DNA of 64,000 bases from Caulobacterales bacterium (GCA_017303355.1 JAFLCU010000004.1:1-64000); one strand, 5' to 3'; counted from the first letter of the stretch, positions 8,853 to 17,564 are shown. Notes: a model not told the origin generated them from the letters alone. Program-made: numbers and translations.

Positions 8853-10201
8853 TGCGCCGGCTCGCGCTTGCCGCGATGATCGCGTTCGCGCCCATGGCGG
8901 CGCCGGCTCAGGCGCAAGAGCGCGCGCAATCGAGCGCGGCGCGCCACGGCGTGCCGGTGCAGCGCATTGTCTCGCCTGGCGGTGTCGAAGCATGGCTCGT
9001 TTCCGACTCCACCGTGCCGATGATCGTGCTGCGCGCCTATTGGCGCGGTGGTTCCGCGATCGAGCCGGAAGCGCTCACCGGCGTCACCGGCGTGATGACC
9101 GACATGCTGACGGAGGGCGCGGGCGCTTATGACGCGAACGCCTTCAAGGAGCGGCTCGAAGAGCTCAACATGTCGCTGGGCTTCTCAGCCGGCTGGGACG
9201 GCGTCGGCATGAGCTTGGCAACGCTTAGCGAAAATCGCGATGCGGCGATCGAAATGGCGCGCCTGGCGCTGCACGAGCCGCGCTTCGATGCGCCGCCGCT
9301 GGAGCGGATCAAGCGGCAGTCGCTCGTCGGCATCCGCACGCGCGACACTAATCCAAGCTATATCGGCAATCTCGCGCTCGATCAGGCGCTTTATGCCGGT
9401 CACCCCTATGCCCGCCGCACCACGCGTGAGGGTATCAGCGCGATCACGCGTGGTGCGCTGCAGGAACGCCGTGCCACTTTGTTCAATCGCGCCACGCTGG
9501 ACGTGACGATCGTCGGCGATATCGACGCGGAGAGCGCTGGCCGCGCATTGGACCAAATCTTTGGTCCGCTGCCGCAAGGCGCCGCGCCGCCGGAGCCGGC
9601 CGACGTGACGCTCTCGGCGCCGACGCCGCTGATCGTGCGCGAACTTCCGCAGCCGCAAAGTCTTGTTCTGTTCGCCGCGCCCGGCATCCAAGACGAAGAC
9701 CCGGATTGGATTCCGCTGGCGGTGGCGAATTACATCGTCGGCGGCGGTGGATTTTCGTCACGGCTGATGGATCAGGTGCGCGAGCAGCGCGGGCTTGTCT
9801 ATGGCATCGGCACCGGCCCATCGGTGCGCGAGCATTCGGCGCTCATTCGTGGCTCGGCGCAGACCGAGAACGCCAATGTCGCCGAAGCAATCGAGGTCAC
9901 CCGTGCCGAGCTAGCGCGGATTTATCGCGATGGCGCGACGCAAACCGAGGTCAATGATGCGATCACGTATCTCACGGGTTCGTTCGCCCTTGATCTTGAT
10001 AGCAACACCAAGATCGCGGGAGTTGTGCACGGCTATCAGGCGGCGGGACGCGACATAGAATATATCAATCGCCGCAACGATCTGATCCGCGCGGTCACTC
10101 TGGAAGACGTGAACCGCGTCATCCGTCGGCTCTACAATCCGGATGCGTTCACGTTTGTCGTCGTCGGTCAGCCCGAGGGGCTGGGCGAGGCTGGCGAATA
10201 G
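8849..10201 (+). CDS. M16-family protein lacking the zinc motif (partner subunit)
   Basis: Second M16 protein, 450 residues, with a signal peptide (AMIAFAPMAAPAQA). In the place of HxxEH it has GVTGVMTDMLTEG, with no histidines, so it should not bind catalytic zinc. The C-terminal half keeps REQRGLVYGIGTG, the Arg/Tyr region that completes the active site of a partner subunit in this family. It overlaps the catalytic gene by ATGA at 8849-8852, which fits a 1:1 complex. Known paired M16 proteins have this division of labour; that this pair forms a dimer is inference. Confidence 0.93.
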   Translation: MMRRLALAAMIAFAPMAAPAQAQERAQSSAARHGVPVQRIVSPGGVEAWLVSDSTVPMIVLRAYWRGGSAIEPEALTGVTGVMTDMLTEGAGAYDANAFKERLEELNMSLGFSAGWDGVGMSLATLSENRDAAIEMARLALHEPRFDAPPLERIKRQSLVGIRTRDTNPSYIGNLALDQALYAGHPYARRTTREGISAITRGALQERRATLFNRATLDVTIVGDIDAESAGRALDQIFGPLPQGAAPPEPADVTLSAPTPLIVRELPQPQSLVLFAAPGIQDEDPDWIPLAVANYIVGGGGFSSRLMDQVREQRGLVYGIGTGPSVREHSALIRGSAQTENANVAEAIEVTRAELARIYRDGATQTEVNDAITYLTGSFALDLDSNTKIAGVVHGYQAAGRDIEYINRRNDLIRAVTLEDVNRVIRRLYNPDAFTFVVVGQPEGLGEAGE

Positions 10202-10209
10202 CTCGATCT

Positions 10210-10289
10210 TCACCCATTCCCGGATTTGCCGAAGGTTCGCGTTTATGGACCCCGGATGAATACTCGCGCATTCATCCGGGGATGGGTGA
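10210..10289. repeat. Nested inverted repeat between convergent genes
   Basis: Inner arms CCCCGGATGAAT and ATTCATCCGGGG (10250-10261 and 10270-10281) are perfect over 12 bases around an eight-base loop. Outer arms CACCCATTCCCGG and CCGGGGATGGGTG match with one difference. The element fills the gap between the convergent M16 and LOG genes and may end transcription from both sides, although no T-run is present. Confidence 0.75.
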
Positions 10290-10312
10290 GAGTTATATGT
10301 GGTGTCGGTGCA

Positions 10313-11110
10313 TCACATGTCGCGTGCGAGGTCTTCGTCGAATTCCGTGTCATGAGCCGCGCCCAGGCCTTGCTCGATCAGCGCGTCCCAGGTGGCCTCA
10401 GCTGTATCGGCGAAACGGAAAAGCGTGAGGTCCGCTGCATCAATCACGCCATGCTCGATCAGCTTTTCGAAATTGATGATAGAGCGCCAGTAACCCTCGT
10501 CAAATAGCACGACCGGAATCAGCGGCGCCTTGCGTGTTTGGCGCAGCGTGAGAATTTCGAACATCTCGTCCAGCGTACCGAAGCCGCCAGGGAAGACAAC
10601 GAGCGCGTTGGCGCGCATCGCAAGGTGCATTTTGCGCATCGCGAAATAGTGGAATTTGAACGTCAGTTCCGGCGTTGAGTAGGCGTTCGGTTCCTGCTCG
10701 TGCGGCAAGGTGATGTTGAAGCCGATGGTCGGCGCGCCCTCGTCTCGCGCGCCGCGATTGGCGGCTTCCATGATGCCTGGCCCGCCGCCAGTGGCGATGA
10801 CATTGCGGCGCATGCCGCCTTCTTCGCAAAGCGCGCCGCCGCGTTGTGAGGCGATGCGGCCGAACCGGCGCGCTTGCGCGTACCAGAACGCTGCTTGGGG
10901 CGGACCATCCGCGCGAATGCGCGCGCCGCCGAACACGACAATGGTGGAATTGATCCGCGCGGCTTTCAGAGCCTGCTCTGCTTTCTCGTATTCGAGCAGA
11001 AACCGCACGCCCCGCATGGATTCGCCGAGTAGGAAATCCTGATCCAGTGCGGCGAGGCGGAAGGTGGGGGACGCCATTTGCGCGGCGTTCGGTTTGGTTG
11101 AGTCGGTCAT
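10313..11110 (-). CDS. LOG-family (TIGR00730) nucleoside-monophosphate phosphoribohydrolase-like protein
   Basis: Rossmann-fold protein of the lysine-decarboxylase-like/LOG family, 265 residues. Both nucleotide-binding signatures are present: GGGPGIMEAANRGA and PGGFGTLDEMFE, the latter being the catalytic motif of LOG enzymes that release the base from 5'-monophosphates such as AMP or cytokinin ribotides. It is longer than the short LOG type (about 190 residues), having extra N-terminal helices (MRGVRFLLEYEKAEQALK). The physiological substrate in bacteria is often unknown. It stands alone, divergent from mutL and convergent with the M16 pair. Confidence 0.9.
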   Translation of the reverse strand: MTDSTKPNAAQMASPTFRLAALDQDFLLGESMRGVRFLLEYEKAEQALKAARINSTIVVFGGARIRADGPPQAAFWYAQARRFGRIASQRGGALCEEGGMRRNVIATGGGPGIMEAANRGARDEGAPTIGFNITLPHEQEPNAYSTPELTFKFHYFAMRKMHLAMRANALVVFPGGFGTLDEMFEILTLRQTRKAPLIPVVLFDEGYWRSIINFEKLIEHGVIDAADLTLFRFADTAEATWDALIEQGLGAAHDTEFDEDLARDM

Positions 11111-11183
11111 GCAACAACGCTAATGCGTCTGTGGCTCATAGGGGAGCGGGTGCTTCACTATGTGCTAGTTTCTGCCGAATCTC

Positions 11184-13079
11184 ATGCCGATCCGCCGTCT
11201 GCCCCCCGAAGCCGTGAACCGCATTGCCGCGGGCGAGGTGATCGAACGCCCGGCTGCGGCTGTGAAGGAGCTGGTGGAGAACGCGCTGGACGCGGGCGCC
11301 AAGCGTGTGGCGATCCGGATCGAGCGTGGCGGGCTTGGGCTGATCTCGATCGAGGACGATGGCGGCGGGATTCCGCGCGATGAGCTGCCTCTGGCTGTCG
11401 AGCGGCACGCGACCTCGAAACTCGTCGCGGGCGATGGCGGCGATGTCGATCTGTTGAACATCTACACGATGGGGTTTCGCGGCGAGGCGTTGCCGTCCAT
11501 TGGCGCTGTGGCGCGGCTTTCGATCGTGTCGAAGGCGCGTGGATCGAACGATGCCTGGTCGATCGAAGTTGAAGGCGGGGCGCTGCATCCGGTGAAGCCA
11601 TCGGCTTGGGCGGCGCTGAGCGAGCACGGCACGCGCGTTGAAGTGCGCGATCTGTTCTTTGCGACGCCAGCGCGTTTGAAATTCATGAAGTCCGAGCGCG
11701 CCGAGATGATGGCGGTGTCGGACGTGGTGAAGCGCCTGGCGATGGCGCGTCCGGACGTGGCGTTTTTGCTGGAGCATGATGGACGCGCGAATTTGCGGCT
11801 GAGTGCTGAAGCTGATCCGGAGAACGAAGGTCGGCGCGCGCGGCTTGCGGCGATCCTCGGCGCCGACTTTGCGCCGAATTGCATTTTGCTGGATCAGAGG
11901 CGCGACACGGTGCGGCTCTCGGGTTTCGCCGGTTTGCCGACGTTTCATCGCGGCACGCGCGAGCATCAGCATTTGTTCGTCAATGGCCGGCCGGTGAAGG
12001 ACAAGCTGATCGTGGGCGCGGTGCGCGCGGCGTATCAGGATTTGCTGGCGCGCGATCGCCATCCGGTGGCGGCGTTGTTTCTGGATTTGCCGGCGGGCGA
12101 TGTGGACGTGAACGTGCACCCGGCCAAAACGGAAGTGCGTTTCCGCGACGCGGCGTTGGTGCGCGGCTTGATCGTCGGCGCGCTCTCGCACGCACTTGCG
12201 GGCGCGGGCCATCGCGCTTCGACGACGACGGCGCAGAGCGCTTTAGGCGCGGTGCGGGCGTATGAAGCGCCGCAGCCGTTTTTGCGTCCAGCGGCGCAAG
12301 CATGGGCGCTGGCCGAAGAACGCTTGGCGGCCGGCGATTTCATGATGCCGAGCGGGCGCGTTGAATCTTCCCCCGTTTACGGGGGAGGTGCTGAGCGTAG
12401 CGAGACGGAGGGGGGCATTGGCGCACTCCTCCCTCAGTCAGCTTCGCTGACAGCTCCCCCGCACGCGGGGGAGCATTACTCAGCGGCCGACGCTGAGTAT
12501 TTCCCACTGGGCGCGGCGCGGGCGCAGATTCATGAGACGTATATCGTCGCGCAGACCGAAGACGGCATCGTTATCGTGGATCAGCACGCCGCGCACGAGC
12601 GGCTTGTGTATGAGCGCATGAAGCAGATGCTCGCCAATGGCGGCGTGCGGCGCCAGGCCTTGCTCATCCCCGAAGTTGTCGAGCTTGATCCAAGTGAAGC
12701 GGAAGCGCTTGCGACGCGCGCGGAAGAGCTTGGGCAATTGGGCTTGGTGATCGAACCGTTCGGGCCGGGCGCTATTCTTGTGCGAGAAACGCCAGCTTTG
12801 CTTGGACACATCGATGCGGCGGGCATGCTGAAGGATTTGGCCGATGATATCGCCGAACTCGGCGAGGCGCATGCGCTAAAAGAGCGGTTGGAAGAGGTGT
12901 GCTCTTCGATGGCCTGCCGTGGTTCTGTGCGCGCGGGGCGGCGGCTCACGGGCGATGAAATGAATGCGCTGCTCCGGCAAATGGAAGCGACACCGTTTTC
13001 CGGCCAGTGCAATCACGGGCGGCCGACCTATGTGGAGCTGAAGCTCTCGGACATCGAAAAGCTGTTCGGCCGCCGTTAG
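11184..13079 (+). CDS. mutL: DNA mismatch repair protein MutL with repeat-derived linker segment
   Basis: GHKL ATPase that couples mismatch recognition by MutS to strand incision, 631 residues. The N-terminal ATPase motifs are clear: [36 protein letters not shown] and [11 protein letters not shown]. The C-terminal dimerisation domain begins near [17 protein letters not shown] and ends with [13 protein letters not shown]. The linker between them contains a translated palindromic repeat doublet (12368-12472, about residues 396-430), rich in Gly, Pro and Ser. The linker is naturally variable, so function is probably kept. No endonuclease metal motif (DQHAxxER...E) can be confirmed as complete by eye, although [14 protein letters not shown] is present. 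Confidence 0.97.
   Translation: MPIRRLPPEAVNRIAAGEVIERPAAAVKELVENALDAGAKRVAIRIERGGLGLISIEDDGGGIPRDELPLAVERHATSKLVAGDGGDVDLLNIYTMGFRGEALPSIGAVARLSIVSKARGSNDAWSIEVEGGALHPVKPSAWAALSEHGTRVEVRDLFFATPARLKFMKSERAEMMAVSDVVKRLAMARPDVAFLLEHDGRANLRLSAEADPENEGRRARLAAILGADFAPNCILLDQRRDTVRLSGFAGLPTFHRGTREHQHLFVNGRPVKDKLIVGAVRAAYQDLLARDRHPVAALFLDLPAGDVDVNVHPAKTEVRFRDAALVRGLIVGALSHALAGAGHRASTTTAQSALGAVRAYEAPQPFLRPAAQAWALAEERLAAGDFMMPSGRVESSPVYGGGAERSETEGGIGALLPQSASLTAPPHAGEHYSAADAEYFPLGAARAQIHETYIVAQTEDGIVIVDQHAAHERLVYERMKQMLANGGVRRQALLIPEVVELDPSEAEALATRAEELGQLGLVIEPFGPGAILVRETPALLGHIDAAGMLKDLADDIAELGEAHALKERLEEVCSSMACRGSVRAGRRLTGDEMNALLRQMEATPFSGQCNHGRPTYVELKLSDIEKLFGRR
12368..12472. repeat. REP-like inverted doublet inside mutL
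   Basis: Unit 1 (12368-12415) starts with the hairpin CTTCCCCCGTTTACGGGGGA and continues with a second small stem around GAGCGTAGCGAG. Unit 2 (12426-12472) is the same design in reverse: a stem around GTCAGCTTCGCTGAC, then CTCCCCCGCACGCGGGGGAG. About ten bases separate them. Unit 1's first hairpin is identical to that of the single copy at 39069-39113. The whole element is read through in the MutL frame. Confidence 0.85.
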
Positions 13080-13208
13080 GCTCTAAATACCTTGAAAACG
13101 CCCCGATTGGATCGGTTCTGCGCTTGCGTTCGTCCGCGCGGAGGAGAACATTGCGCGTCTGAGAGGGAATGCGTCGGCCGCGCGCTTCGCGGCCATCTGG
13201 GGAATGTC

Positions 13209-14123
13209 ATGAAAGCTTTGCTTCGTTCTGTCGCCGCAATGGCGGTGATCTGTATGGCGGCCACGCCGGCCTACGCGCAGAACCTCAACACCGGCGCCAC
13301 CGGCACGCACGGCCAAGTGCGGCTGACGGCAGGTTTCGAGCCGGACCCGCATAGCGTGACGGTCGCGGCTGGCGGCGCCATCGAGGCGACGCGGGCGAAC
13401 GAAAGCTGCAACGCGGGTTACATCTCGCAGCGTGCGTCTTATTCCATGCGTTACACTGCCGGCGATTTCCCGCTCTACATTTATGCTCAGTCCGACGCGG
13501 ACACGACGCTCGCCGTGCGCGCGCCGAACGGCACGTGGGTGTGCGACGACGACAGCGGCGGCAATCTCAACCCGCTCGTGAGCTTCGCGAGCCCGGCCAG
13601 CGGCCGTTACCAAATTTGGGTTGGCCGCTTTGGCACGCAAAGCGAAACAGCGGCGGCGGTTCTGAGCGTCTCTGAAGTCGGCGGCGCGGAAACGCCTGTG
13701 GGCGAAGGCGCCCCGGATTTCACGCTCGATCCGGCCTACGGCACGGTTGAACTCGCGGCTGGCTTTGCGCCTGACCCGCACACGCTGCAAATCGCCGCTG
13801 GCGGCGCGTTTGACGCTTCGCAACTTGGCGGCATGTGCGTGGGCTGGGTCGCGCAGGCGCCGGATTATCGCGTGAATTGGACGGCCGGCTCTGGGCAATT
13901 GCCGCTCATCTTCTCCGTTGCTTCGGATGCCGACACGACGCTCGTGATCAACGCCGCCGACGGCAGCTGGATTTGCGATGATGACGGCGGCAACGAAGGC
14001 ATGAACCCGTCGGTCTCGATCCAGAACGCACCGTCTGGCCAGTATGACATCTGGGTTGGCACCTATTCGCAGGGCGATCTGGAAGACTCGACGCTGCACG
14101 TGTCGGAAGTGTCGTCGCGCTAA
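13209..14123 (+). CDS. Secreted protein with two tandem PPC-like beta-sandwich domains
   Basis: Protein of 304 residues with a clear signal peptide (SVAAMAVICMAATPAYA) and two homologous repeats of about 130 residues. Each repeat runs from an AGF.PDPH segment through DADTTL and a CDDD.GGN loop to a GxYxIWVG strand. This pattern (polar strands, Asp-rich loop, terminal IWVG) fits the pre-peptidase C-terminal (PPC) beta-sandwich fold, often found at the end of secreted proteases. No peptidase domain accompanies it. ATG 13209 is used because it follows a GGGGA and gives the signal peptide; an upstream in-frame ATG would add 39 unlikely residues. A single-domain relative lies at 56804-57253. Function unknown. 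Confidence 0.8.
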   Translation: MKALLRSVAAMAVICMAATPAYAQNLNTGATGTHGQVRLTAGFEPDPHSVTVAAGGAIEATRANESCNAGYISQRASYSMRYTAGDFPLYIYAQSDADTTLAVRAPNGTWVCDDDSGGNLNPLVSFASPASGRYQIWVGRFGTQSETAAAVLSVSEVGGAETPVGEGAPDFTLDPAYGTVELAAGFAPDPHTLQIAAGGAFDASQLGGMCVGWVAQAPDYRVNWTAGSGQLPLIFSVASDADTTLVINAADGSWICDDDGGNEGMNPSVSIQNAPSGQYDIWVGTYSQGDLEDSTLHVSEVSSR

Positions 14124-14144
14124 ACAGCGCTAAAAGCCAAGGGG

Positions 14145-14180
14145 AAGGCCGCGTTCCGAAAGGGCGCGGCCTTTTCTTTT
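14145..14180. terminator. Intrinsic (rho-independent) terminator
   Basis: Nine-base stem AAGGCCGCG (14145-14153) and CGCGGCCTT (14165-14173) with an 11-base loop, followed by the T-rich run TTCTTTT. On the plus strand it ends the two-domain secreted protein gene. It also touches the end of the convergent gloA gene and could serve both strands. Confidence 0.85.
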
Positions 14181-14619
14181 ACCAGCTTCCGGTATTTTGC
14201 ATCGACGCCCATGGCTCCTGCGGGGCCAAGCGCTCGCCCTCCTGCAGCAGCTCGATCGAAATCCCGTCCGGCGAGCGCACAAACGCCATGTGGCCGTCGC
14301 GCGGCGGGCGGTTGATCGTCACACCCGCATCCATCAGCTTCTGGCAGAGTGCGTAGATGTCCTTCACGCGATAGGCGAGGTGTCCGAAATTGCGGCCGCC
14401 GCCATATTCGTTCTCGTCCCAATTGTAGGTGAGTTCGACCATTGGCGCCTTGCGTTCGCGCGCGAGTTCGACGTCTTCGGGCGCGGCGAGAAAGACCAGC
14501 GTGAAGCGGCCGCCCTGGTTCTCCATGCGGTTCATCTCGACGAGGCCAAGCTTGGCGCAAAAGAAATCCAGCGCGGCGTCGAGATCGCCGACGCGGATCA
14601 TGGTGTGCAAATAGCGCAT
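14179..14619 (-). CDS. gloA: Lactoylglutathione lyase (glyoxalase I)
   Basis: Converts the hemithioacetal of methylglyoxal and glutathione to S-lactoylglutathione, the first step of methylglyoxal detoxification. The 146-residue protein is a single two-module VOC-fold chain. Expected metal ligands are visible: His5 in LHTMIRV, Glu in VELTYNW, His in FGHLAYRV and Glu in ISIELLQEG. The substrate-loop segment [17 protein letters not shown] is typical of bacterial GloA. ATG 14619 is preceded by AAGGAG seven bases upstream. It lies downstream of the Nudix gene on the same strand, separated by a pair of hairpins at 14659-14701. Confidence 0.95.
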   Translation of the reverse strand: MRYLHTMIRVGDLDAALDFFCAKLGLVEMNRMENQGGRFTLVFLAAPEDVELARERKAPMVELTYNWDENEYGGGRNFGHLAYRVKDIYALCQKLMDAGVTINRPPRDGHMAFVRSPDGISIELLQEGERLAPQEPWASMQNTGSW

Positions 14620-14658
14620 GAAAACTCCTTCGGCGCTTATGTAGCGCGGATTGGAGCA

Positions 14659-14701
14659 CGCGTCTTTAGACGCGCGGCGTTGACGCGGGTCTAAAGACCC
14701 G
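14659..14701. repeat. Twin hairpins with CTTTAGA / TCTAAAGA cores
   Basis: Two adjacent palindromes: CGCGTCTTTAGACGCG (14659-14674) and CGGGTCTAAAGACCCG (14686-14701). Both put a short AT-rich core inside GC-rich arms. The second core is nearly the reverse of the first. They lie between two genes on the minus strand (Nudix, then gloA) and may reduce read-through. The TTTAAA-cored stems at 57251-57415 are similar in design. Confidence 0.7.
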
Positions 14702-14710
14702 TGTTCCATT

Positions 14711-15184
14711 TTACCAATGTGCGCTGACCTGCGCGCCTTCGAACAATTCAGCGATACGCCGCCGCGTGCCCTTGGTGACGCCATCGGGGAGGGCGTCCGG
14801 CGCAAAGAAGCCGCGCTCGGCGATTTCGCCTTCGCTTGAGGGGGCGCACAGGCGCCAGGCATCGAAGCGGTAAAGTGCGATGTGGTCGTTCGGGAAATTG
14901 ACGTGGTTTGAGTAGAAGCCGATCAGCGTAGGCGCCGTTATGGCCTCGACGCCGCCTTCTTCCGCCATTTCGCGGGCGATGGCGTCCACTGCGGCTTCGC
15001 CGCTTTCGACGCCGCCTCCGGGCAGGTGCCAACCGGGTGCGTAGGTGTGGCGCACCAGCAGAATGCGGCCCTCGCCGTCGAGCGCTACGCCACGCACGCC
15101 CAGCGTCATGCCGCGCCGCATCCGCCACCAAGTGCGGAAAACCGGCGTGATCACAGGTTCAAAACGGAGTCTCCACTCGCTCAT
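14711..15184 (-). CDS. Nudix hydrolase
   Basis: Pyrophosphohydrolase of the Nudix family, 157 residues. The Nudix box is complete: [20 protein letters not shown] followed by GGV, matching Gx5Ex7REVxEExGx. Upstream strands ([27 protein letters not shown]) match the fold. The substrate cannot be deduced; the family includes hydrolases of oxidised nucleotides, ADP-ribose, NADH and sugar nucleotides. ATG 15184 is chosen because it yields the normal short N-terminus ([10 protein letters not shown]). A longer frame exists but runs across the folP start region. Divergent from folP. Confidence 0.88.
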   Translation of the reverse strand: MSEWRLRFEPVITPVFRTWWRMRRGMTLGVRGVALDGEGRILLVRHTYAPGWHLPGGGVESGEAAVDAIAREMAEEGGVEAITAPTLIGFYSNHVNFPNDHIALYRFDAWRLCAPSSEGEIAERGFFAPDALPDGVTKGTRRRIAELFEGAQVSAHW

Positions 15185-15270
15185 CGTTGTGATTTCGATC
15201 CTATCGTTTGCGCACGTTTCTGTGAAAATGGGGTTCAGAGGCGTCGTCAACTGCGGAGGAAACTTGCGTC

Positions 15271-16122
15271 GTGCACAGTGCGCTGTCATCCGCGCCCGCC
15301 ATGAACCAAATCACCTTGCCGCCACCCAAACTGGCCGGTGGGCCATACGTTATGGGCATTCTGAATGTCACGCCGGATTCCTTCTCGGATGGAGGGCTAT
15401 CGGAGGCCGCCGCGCCGCGCGGCTTGGCGATGCTCGAAGCGGGCGCCGACATCATCGATGTAGGTGGAGAATCCACGCGCCCTGGCGCTGAGCCCGTGCC
15501 CGAGGGCGAAGAGATGGCGCGCGTCATCCCGGTGATCGCCGCATTGCGCGCGGCAACCACGGCGCCGATCTCGATCGATACGATGAAGCCCAGTGTGGCG
15601 ATGGCTGCAATCTCGGCCGGCGCCAGCATTTGGAACGACGTGTATGCGTTGCAAGCGCCCGGCGCGCTCGAAACAGCGGCCGCGCTGCATCGTCCCGTTG
15701 TGCTGATGCATATGCAAGGCGAGCCGCGTACGATGCAGGCGGAGCCGCGTTATGATGATGTCGTGGCCGAGGTGATTGCGTTTCTGCGTACGCGCGCGGC
15801 GGCGGCGGAAGCGAAGGGAATTGCTGACATTTGGGTCGATCCCGGCATCGGCTTCGGCAAAACGCTTGAGCACAATCTGGCGCTGCTCGGCGCGGTGGCG
15901 CGGATCAAGCGCGAGGTCGGGCGCCCGGTTTTGATCGGTGCGTCGCGGAAACGTTTCATCGCATCGATTGACGAGCGCGCGAAGAACGCCGGGAAAGATC
16001 GCGTTGGCGGCTCGGTGGCGGCGGCGTTGATCGCGGCGCAGCAAGGCGCGGAAATGGTGCGCGTGCACGACGTGGCCGAGACTGTGCAGGCGCTGAAGCT
16101 CTGGCGCGCGACGCAGAGCTAA
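15271..16122 (+). CDS. folP: Dihydropteroate synthase
   Basis: Condenses 4-aminobenzoate with dihydropterin pyrophosphate in folate synthesis; the target of sulfonamides. Motifs are clear: NVTPDSFSDGG, DVGGESTRPGAEPV, DPGIGFGKTLEHN and GASRKRF. The GTG at 15271 follows GGAGG (15255-15259) at 11 bases and gives 283 residues. An ATG at 15301 gives 273 residues, starts closer to the conserved core (MNQITLPPPK), but has no visible ribosome-binding site; either is possible. The stop shares four bases (CTAA, 16119-16122) with the convergent kptA. folE, which acts earlier in folate synthesis, lies 23 kb away at 39121-39735. Confidence 0.95.
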   Translation: MHSALSSAPAMNQITLPPPKLAGGPYVMGILNVTPDSFSDGGLSEAAAPRGLAMLEAGADIIDVGGESTRPGAEPVPEGEEMARVIPVIAALRAATTAPISIDTMKPSVAMAAISAGASIWNDVYALQAPGALETAAALHRPVVLMHMQGEPRTMQAEPRYDDVVAEVIAFLRTRAAAAEAKGIADIWVDPGIGFGKTLEHNLALLGAVARIKREVGRPVLIGASRKRFIASIDERAKNAGKDRVGGSVAAALIAAQQGAEMVRVHDVAETVQALKLWRATQS

Positions 16123-16658
16123 ACCCGGCGCAGATAGAGCGCGGGCACGGCATCCGTGAGCCACACTTTGTTTTCGGTGACGAAGAAGCTGTGGCCGTCG
16201 GCATGCATCCCGGCGGCGTCGATCGCGAGCAAAACCGGCTTGCCGCGGCGCGCGCCAACGCGCTCCGCGGTTTGGACGTCGGGCGACAGATGCACGTGAT
16301 GACGCCGCATCTTCCGCAGGCCTTCGGTAAGAATAGCGGTGAGGAAGCGGTCGACCGTGCCGTGATATAGCGTCTCCGGCGGCTGCGTTGGCGCAAGCGC
16401 CAAGTCCACAACCACCGAATGGCCTTGCCGCGCACGAATGCGCTGTAAATCCGGTGAAAGCTCGAAACGCTGCTTATCGCTTTGTTCGACCAAGGCCAGC
16501 AGCGTGTCGATGTCGTCTGGCAAGCCATCGCGGTTCAGGGCGGTGAGGATGTGGTCCACGGCGGTCCAGCCTTGCGCATCAAGCGTCAGCCCGGCCGCGT
16601 CGGGCTGATGCCGCAGCCAGTACGAAAGCGTCTTGGAAATGCGGACATAGTCGGCCAT
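16119..16658 (-). CDS. kptA: RNA 2'-phosphotransferase (Tpt1/KptA family)
   Basis: Transfers the 2'-phosphate from RNA to NAD+, giving ADP-ribose 1'',2''-cyclic phosphate. In eukaryotes it finishes tRNA splicing; the bacterial role is unsettled. The 179-residue protein shows the family's N-terminal SKTLSYWLRHQP, the central LYHGTVDRFL, MRRHHVHLSPD and C-terminal HSFFVTENKVWLTDAVP. The catalytic Arg/His cluster is therefore present. ATG 16658 is chosen since it gives the standard start (MADYVRISKTL); ATG 16670 is a close alternative and would overlap the divergent thiD start. The 3' end overlaps folP by four bases. Confidence 0.92.
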   Translation of the reverse strand: MADYVRISKTLSYWLRHQPDAAGLTLDAQGWTAVDHILTALNRDGLPDDIDTLLALVEQSDKQRFELSPDLQRIRARQGHSVVVDLALAPTQPPETLYHGTVDRFLTAILTEGLRKMRRHHVHLSPDVQTAERVGARRGKPVLLAIDAAGMHADGHSFFVTENKVWLTDAVPALYLRRV

Positions 16659-16668
16659 GTGAAGGCTC

Positions 16669-17490
16669 ATGGCACAAGTGCACGCAAAACCCAAAGGCCG
16701 CGTTCTCATCATCGCTGGTTCGGATTCCGGCGGCGGCGCGGGCATTCAGGCCGACATCAAGACCGTAACCGCGCTGGGCGGTTACGCGATGACAGCGATC
16801 ACCGCGATCACGGTGCAGAACACGCTCGGCGTCACCGGCGTGCACGCGGCCCCGACCGAGATCGTCAAGGCTCAGATCGAGGCGGTGGTGGGCGATCTGG
16901 GTGCTGATGTGTGGAAACTCGGCATGCTGGGCTCGGCCGATCACGTGCGCACGGTGCTGGACGCCTGGTATGCGGTGGGTGATGGCGCGCCCGTCGTGCT
17001 GGACCCGGTGATGATCGCCAAGGGCGGCGCATCGCTGCTGGCCGGAGACGCCGTGGAGGTGATCCGTGATCAACTCCTGCCGATCGCCGCGATCGTCACG
17101 CCCAACGCGCCGGAGGCGGAGGCGCTGACCGGTGTGGAGGTGCGCGATCTGGATGGGCAGATCAACGCGGCGGAAATTCTGGTTGAACAGCTCGGCGCGT
17201 TTTCCGCTCTGGTGAAGGGTGGCCACGTTGAGGGCGAGATCATTCGCGACGTACTGCTGACGCGCGAGGGCTATCGCGTGTTCGAGGGCCCGCGCATCGA
17301 GACGCGCGCCACGCATGGCACGGGCTGCACGTTGGCGTCCGCCATCGCCGCGCACATGGCGCAGGGAAGCGTCATCGAGCCCGCGGTCGAGAAGGCGCGG
17401 GAATATTTGCTGGAAGCGATCCGCCACGCGCCGGGCTTGGGCCAGGGCCACCAGCCGCTTGGCCATGGCTGGCCGTGCAAGCTCGCCTAA
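16669..17490 (+). CDS. thiD: Hydroxymethylpyrimidine/phosphomethylpyrimidine kinase
   Basis: Phosphorylates HMP and HMP-phosphate in thiamine synthesis and salvage, 273 residues, ribokinase-like fold. The substrate-binding N-terminus IIAGSDSGGGAGIQADIKT and the C-terminal anion-hole/catalytic motif THGTGCTLASAIAA (general-base Asp region replaced by the family's GTGC cysteine lid) identify it. No other thiamine gene and no TPP riboswitch is seen nearby; it starts 11 bases from the divergent kptA start, so the two genes must share a very compact promoter region. A seven-base hairpin (GCTCGCC/GGCGAGC, 17481-17499) overlaps its stop codon. Confidence 0.95.
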   Translation: MAQVHAKPKGRVLIIAGSDSGGGAGIQADIKTVTALGGYAMTAITAITVQNTLGVTGVHAAPTEIVKAQIEAVVGDLGADVWKLGMLGSADHVRTVLDAWYAVGDGAPVVLDPVMIAKGGASLLAGDAVEVIRDQLLPIAAIVTPNAPEAEALTGVEVRDLDGQINAAEILVEQLGAFSALVKGGHVEGEIIRDVLLTREGYRVFEGPRIETRATHGTGCTLASAIAAHMAQGSVIEPAVEKAREYLLEAIRHAPGLGQGHQPLGHGWPCKLA

Positions 17491-17564
17491 CAGGCGAGCG
17501 CGCTTCACCCTTGAACGGGGTTGGCGCTGGCGCCCGCCCACGCCACCTTGCATAGGTGGAGCCC

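Noticed and set aside
13091..13110. CTTGAAAACGCCCC as a sigma-32 promoter before the secreted protein gene
   Set aside because: The gap between the CTTGAAA and CCCC parts is far too short for a heat-shock promoter.
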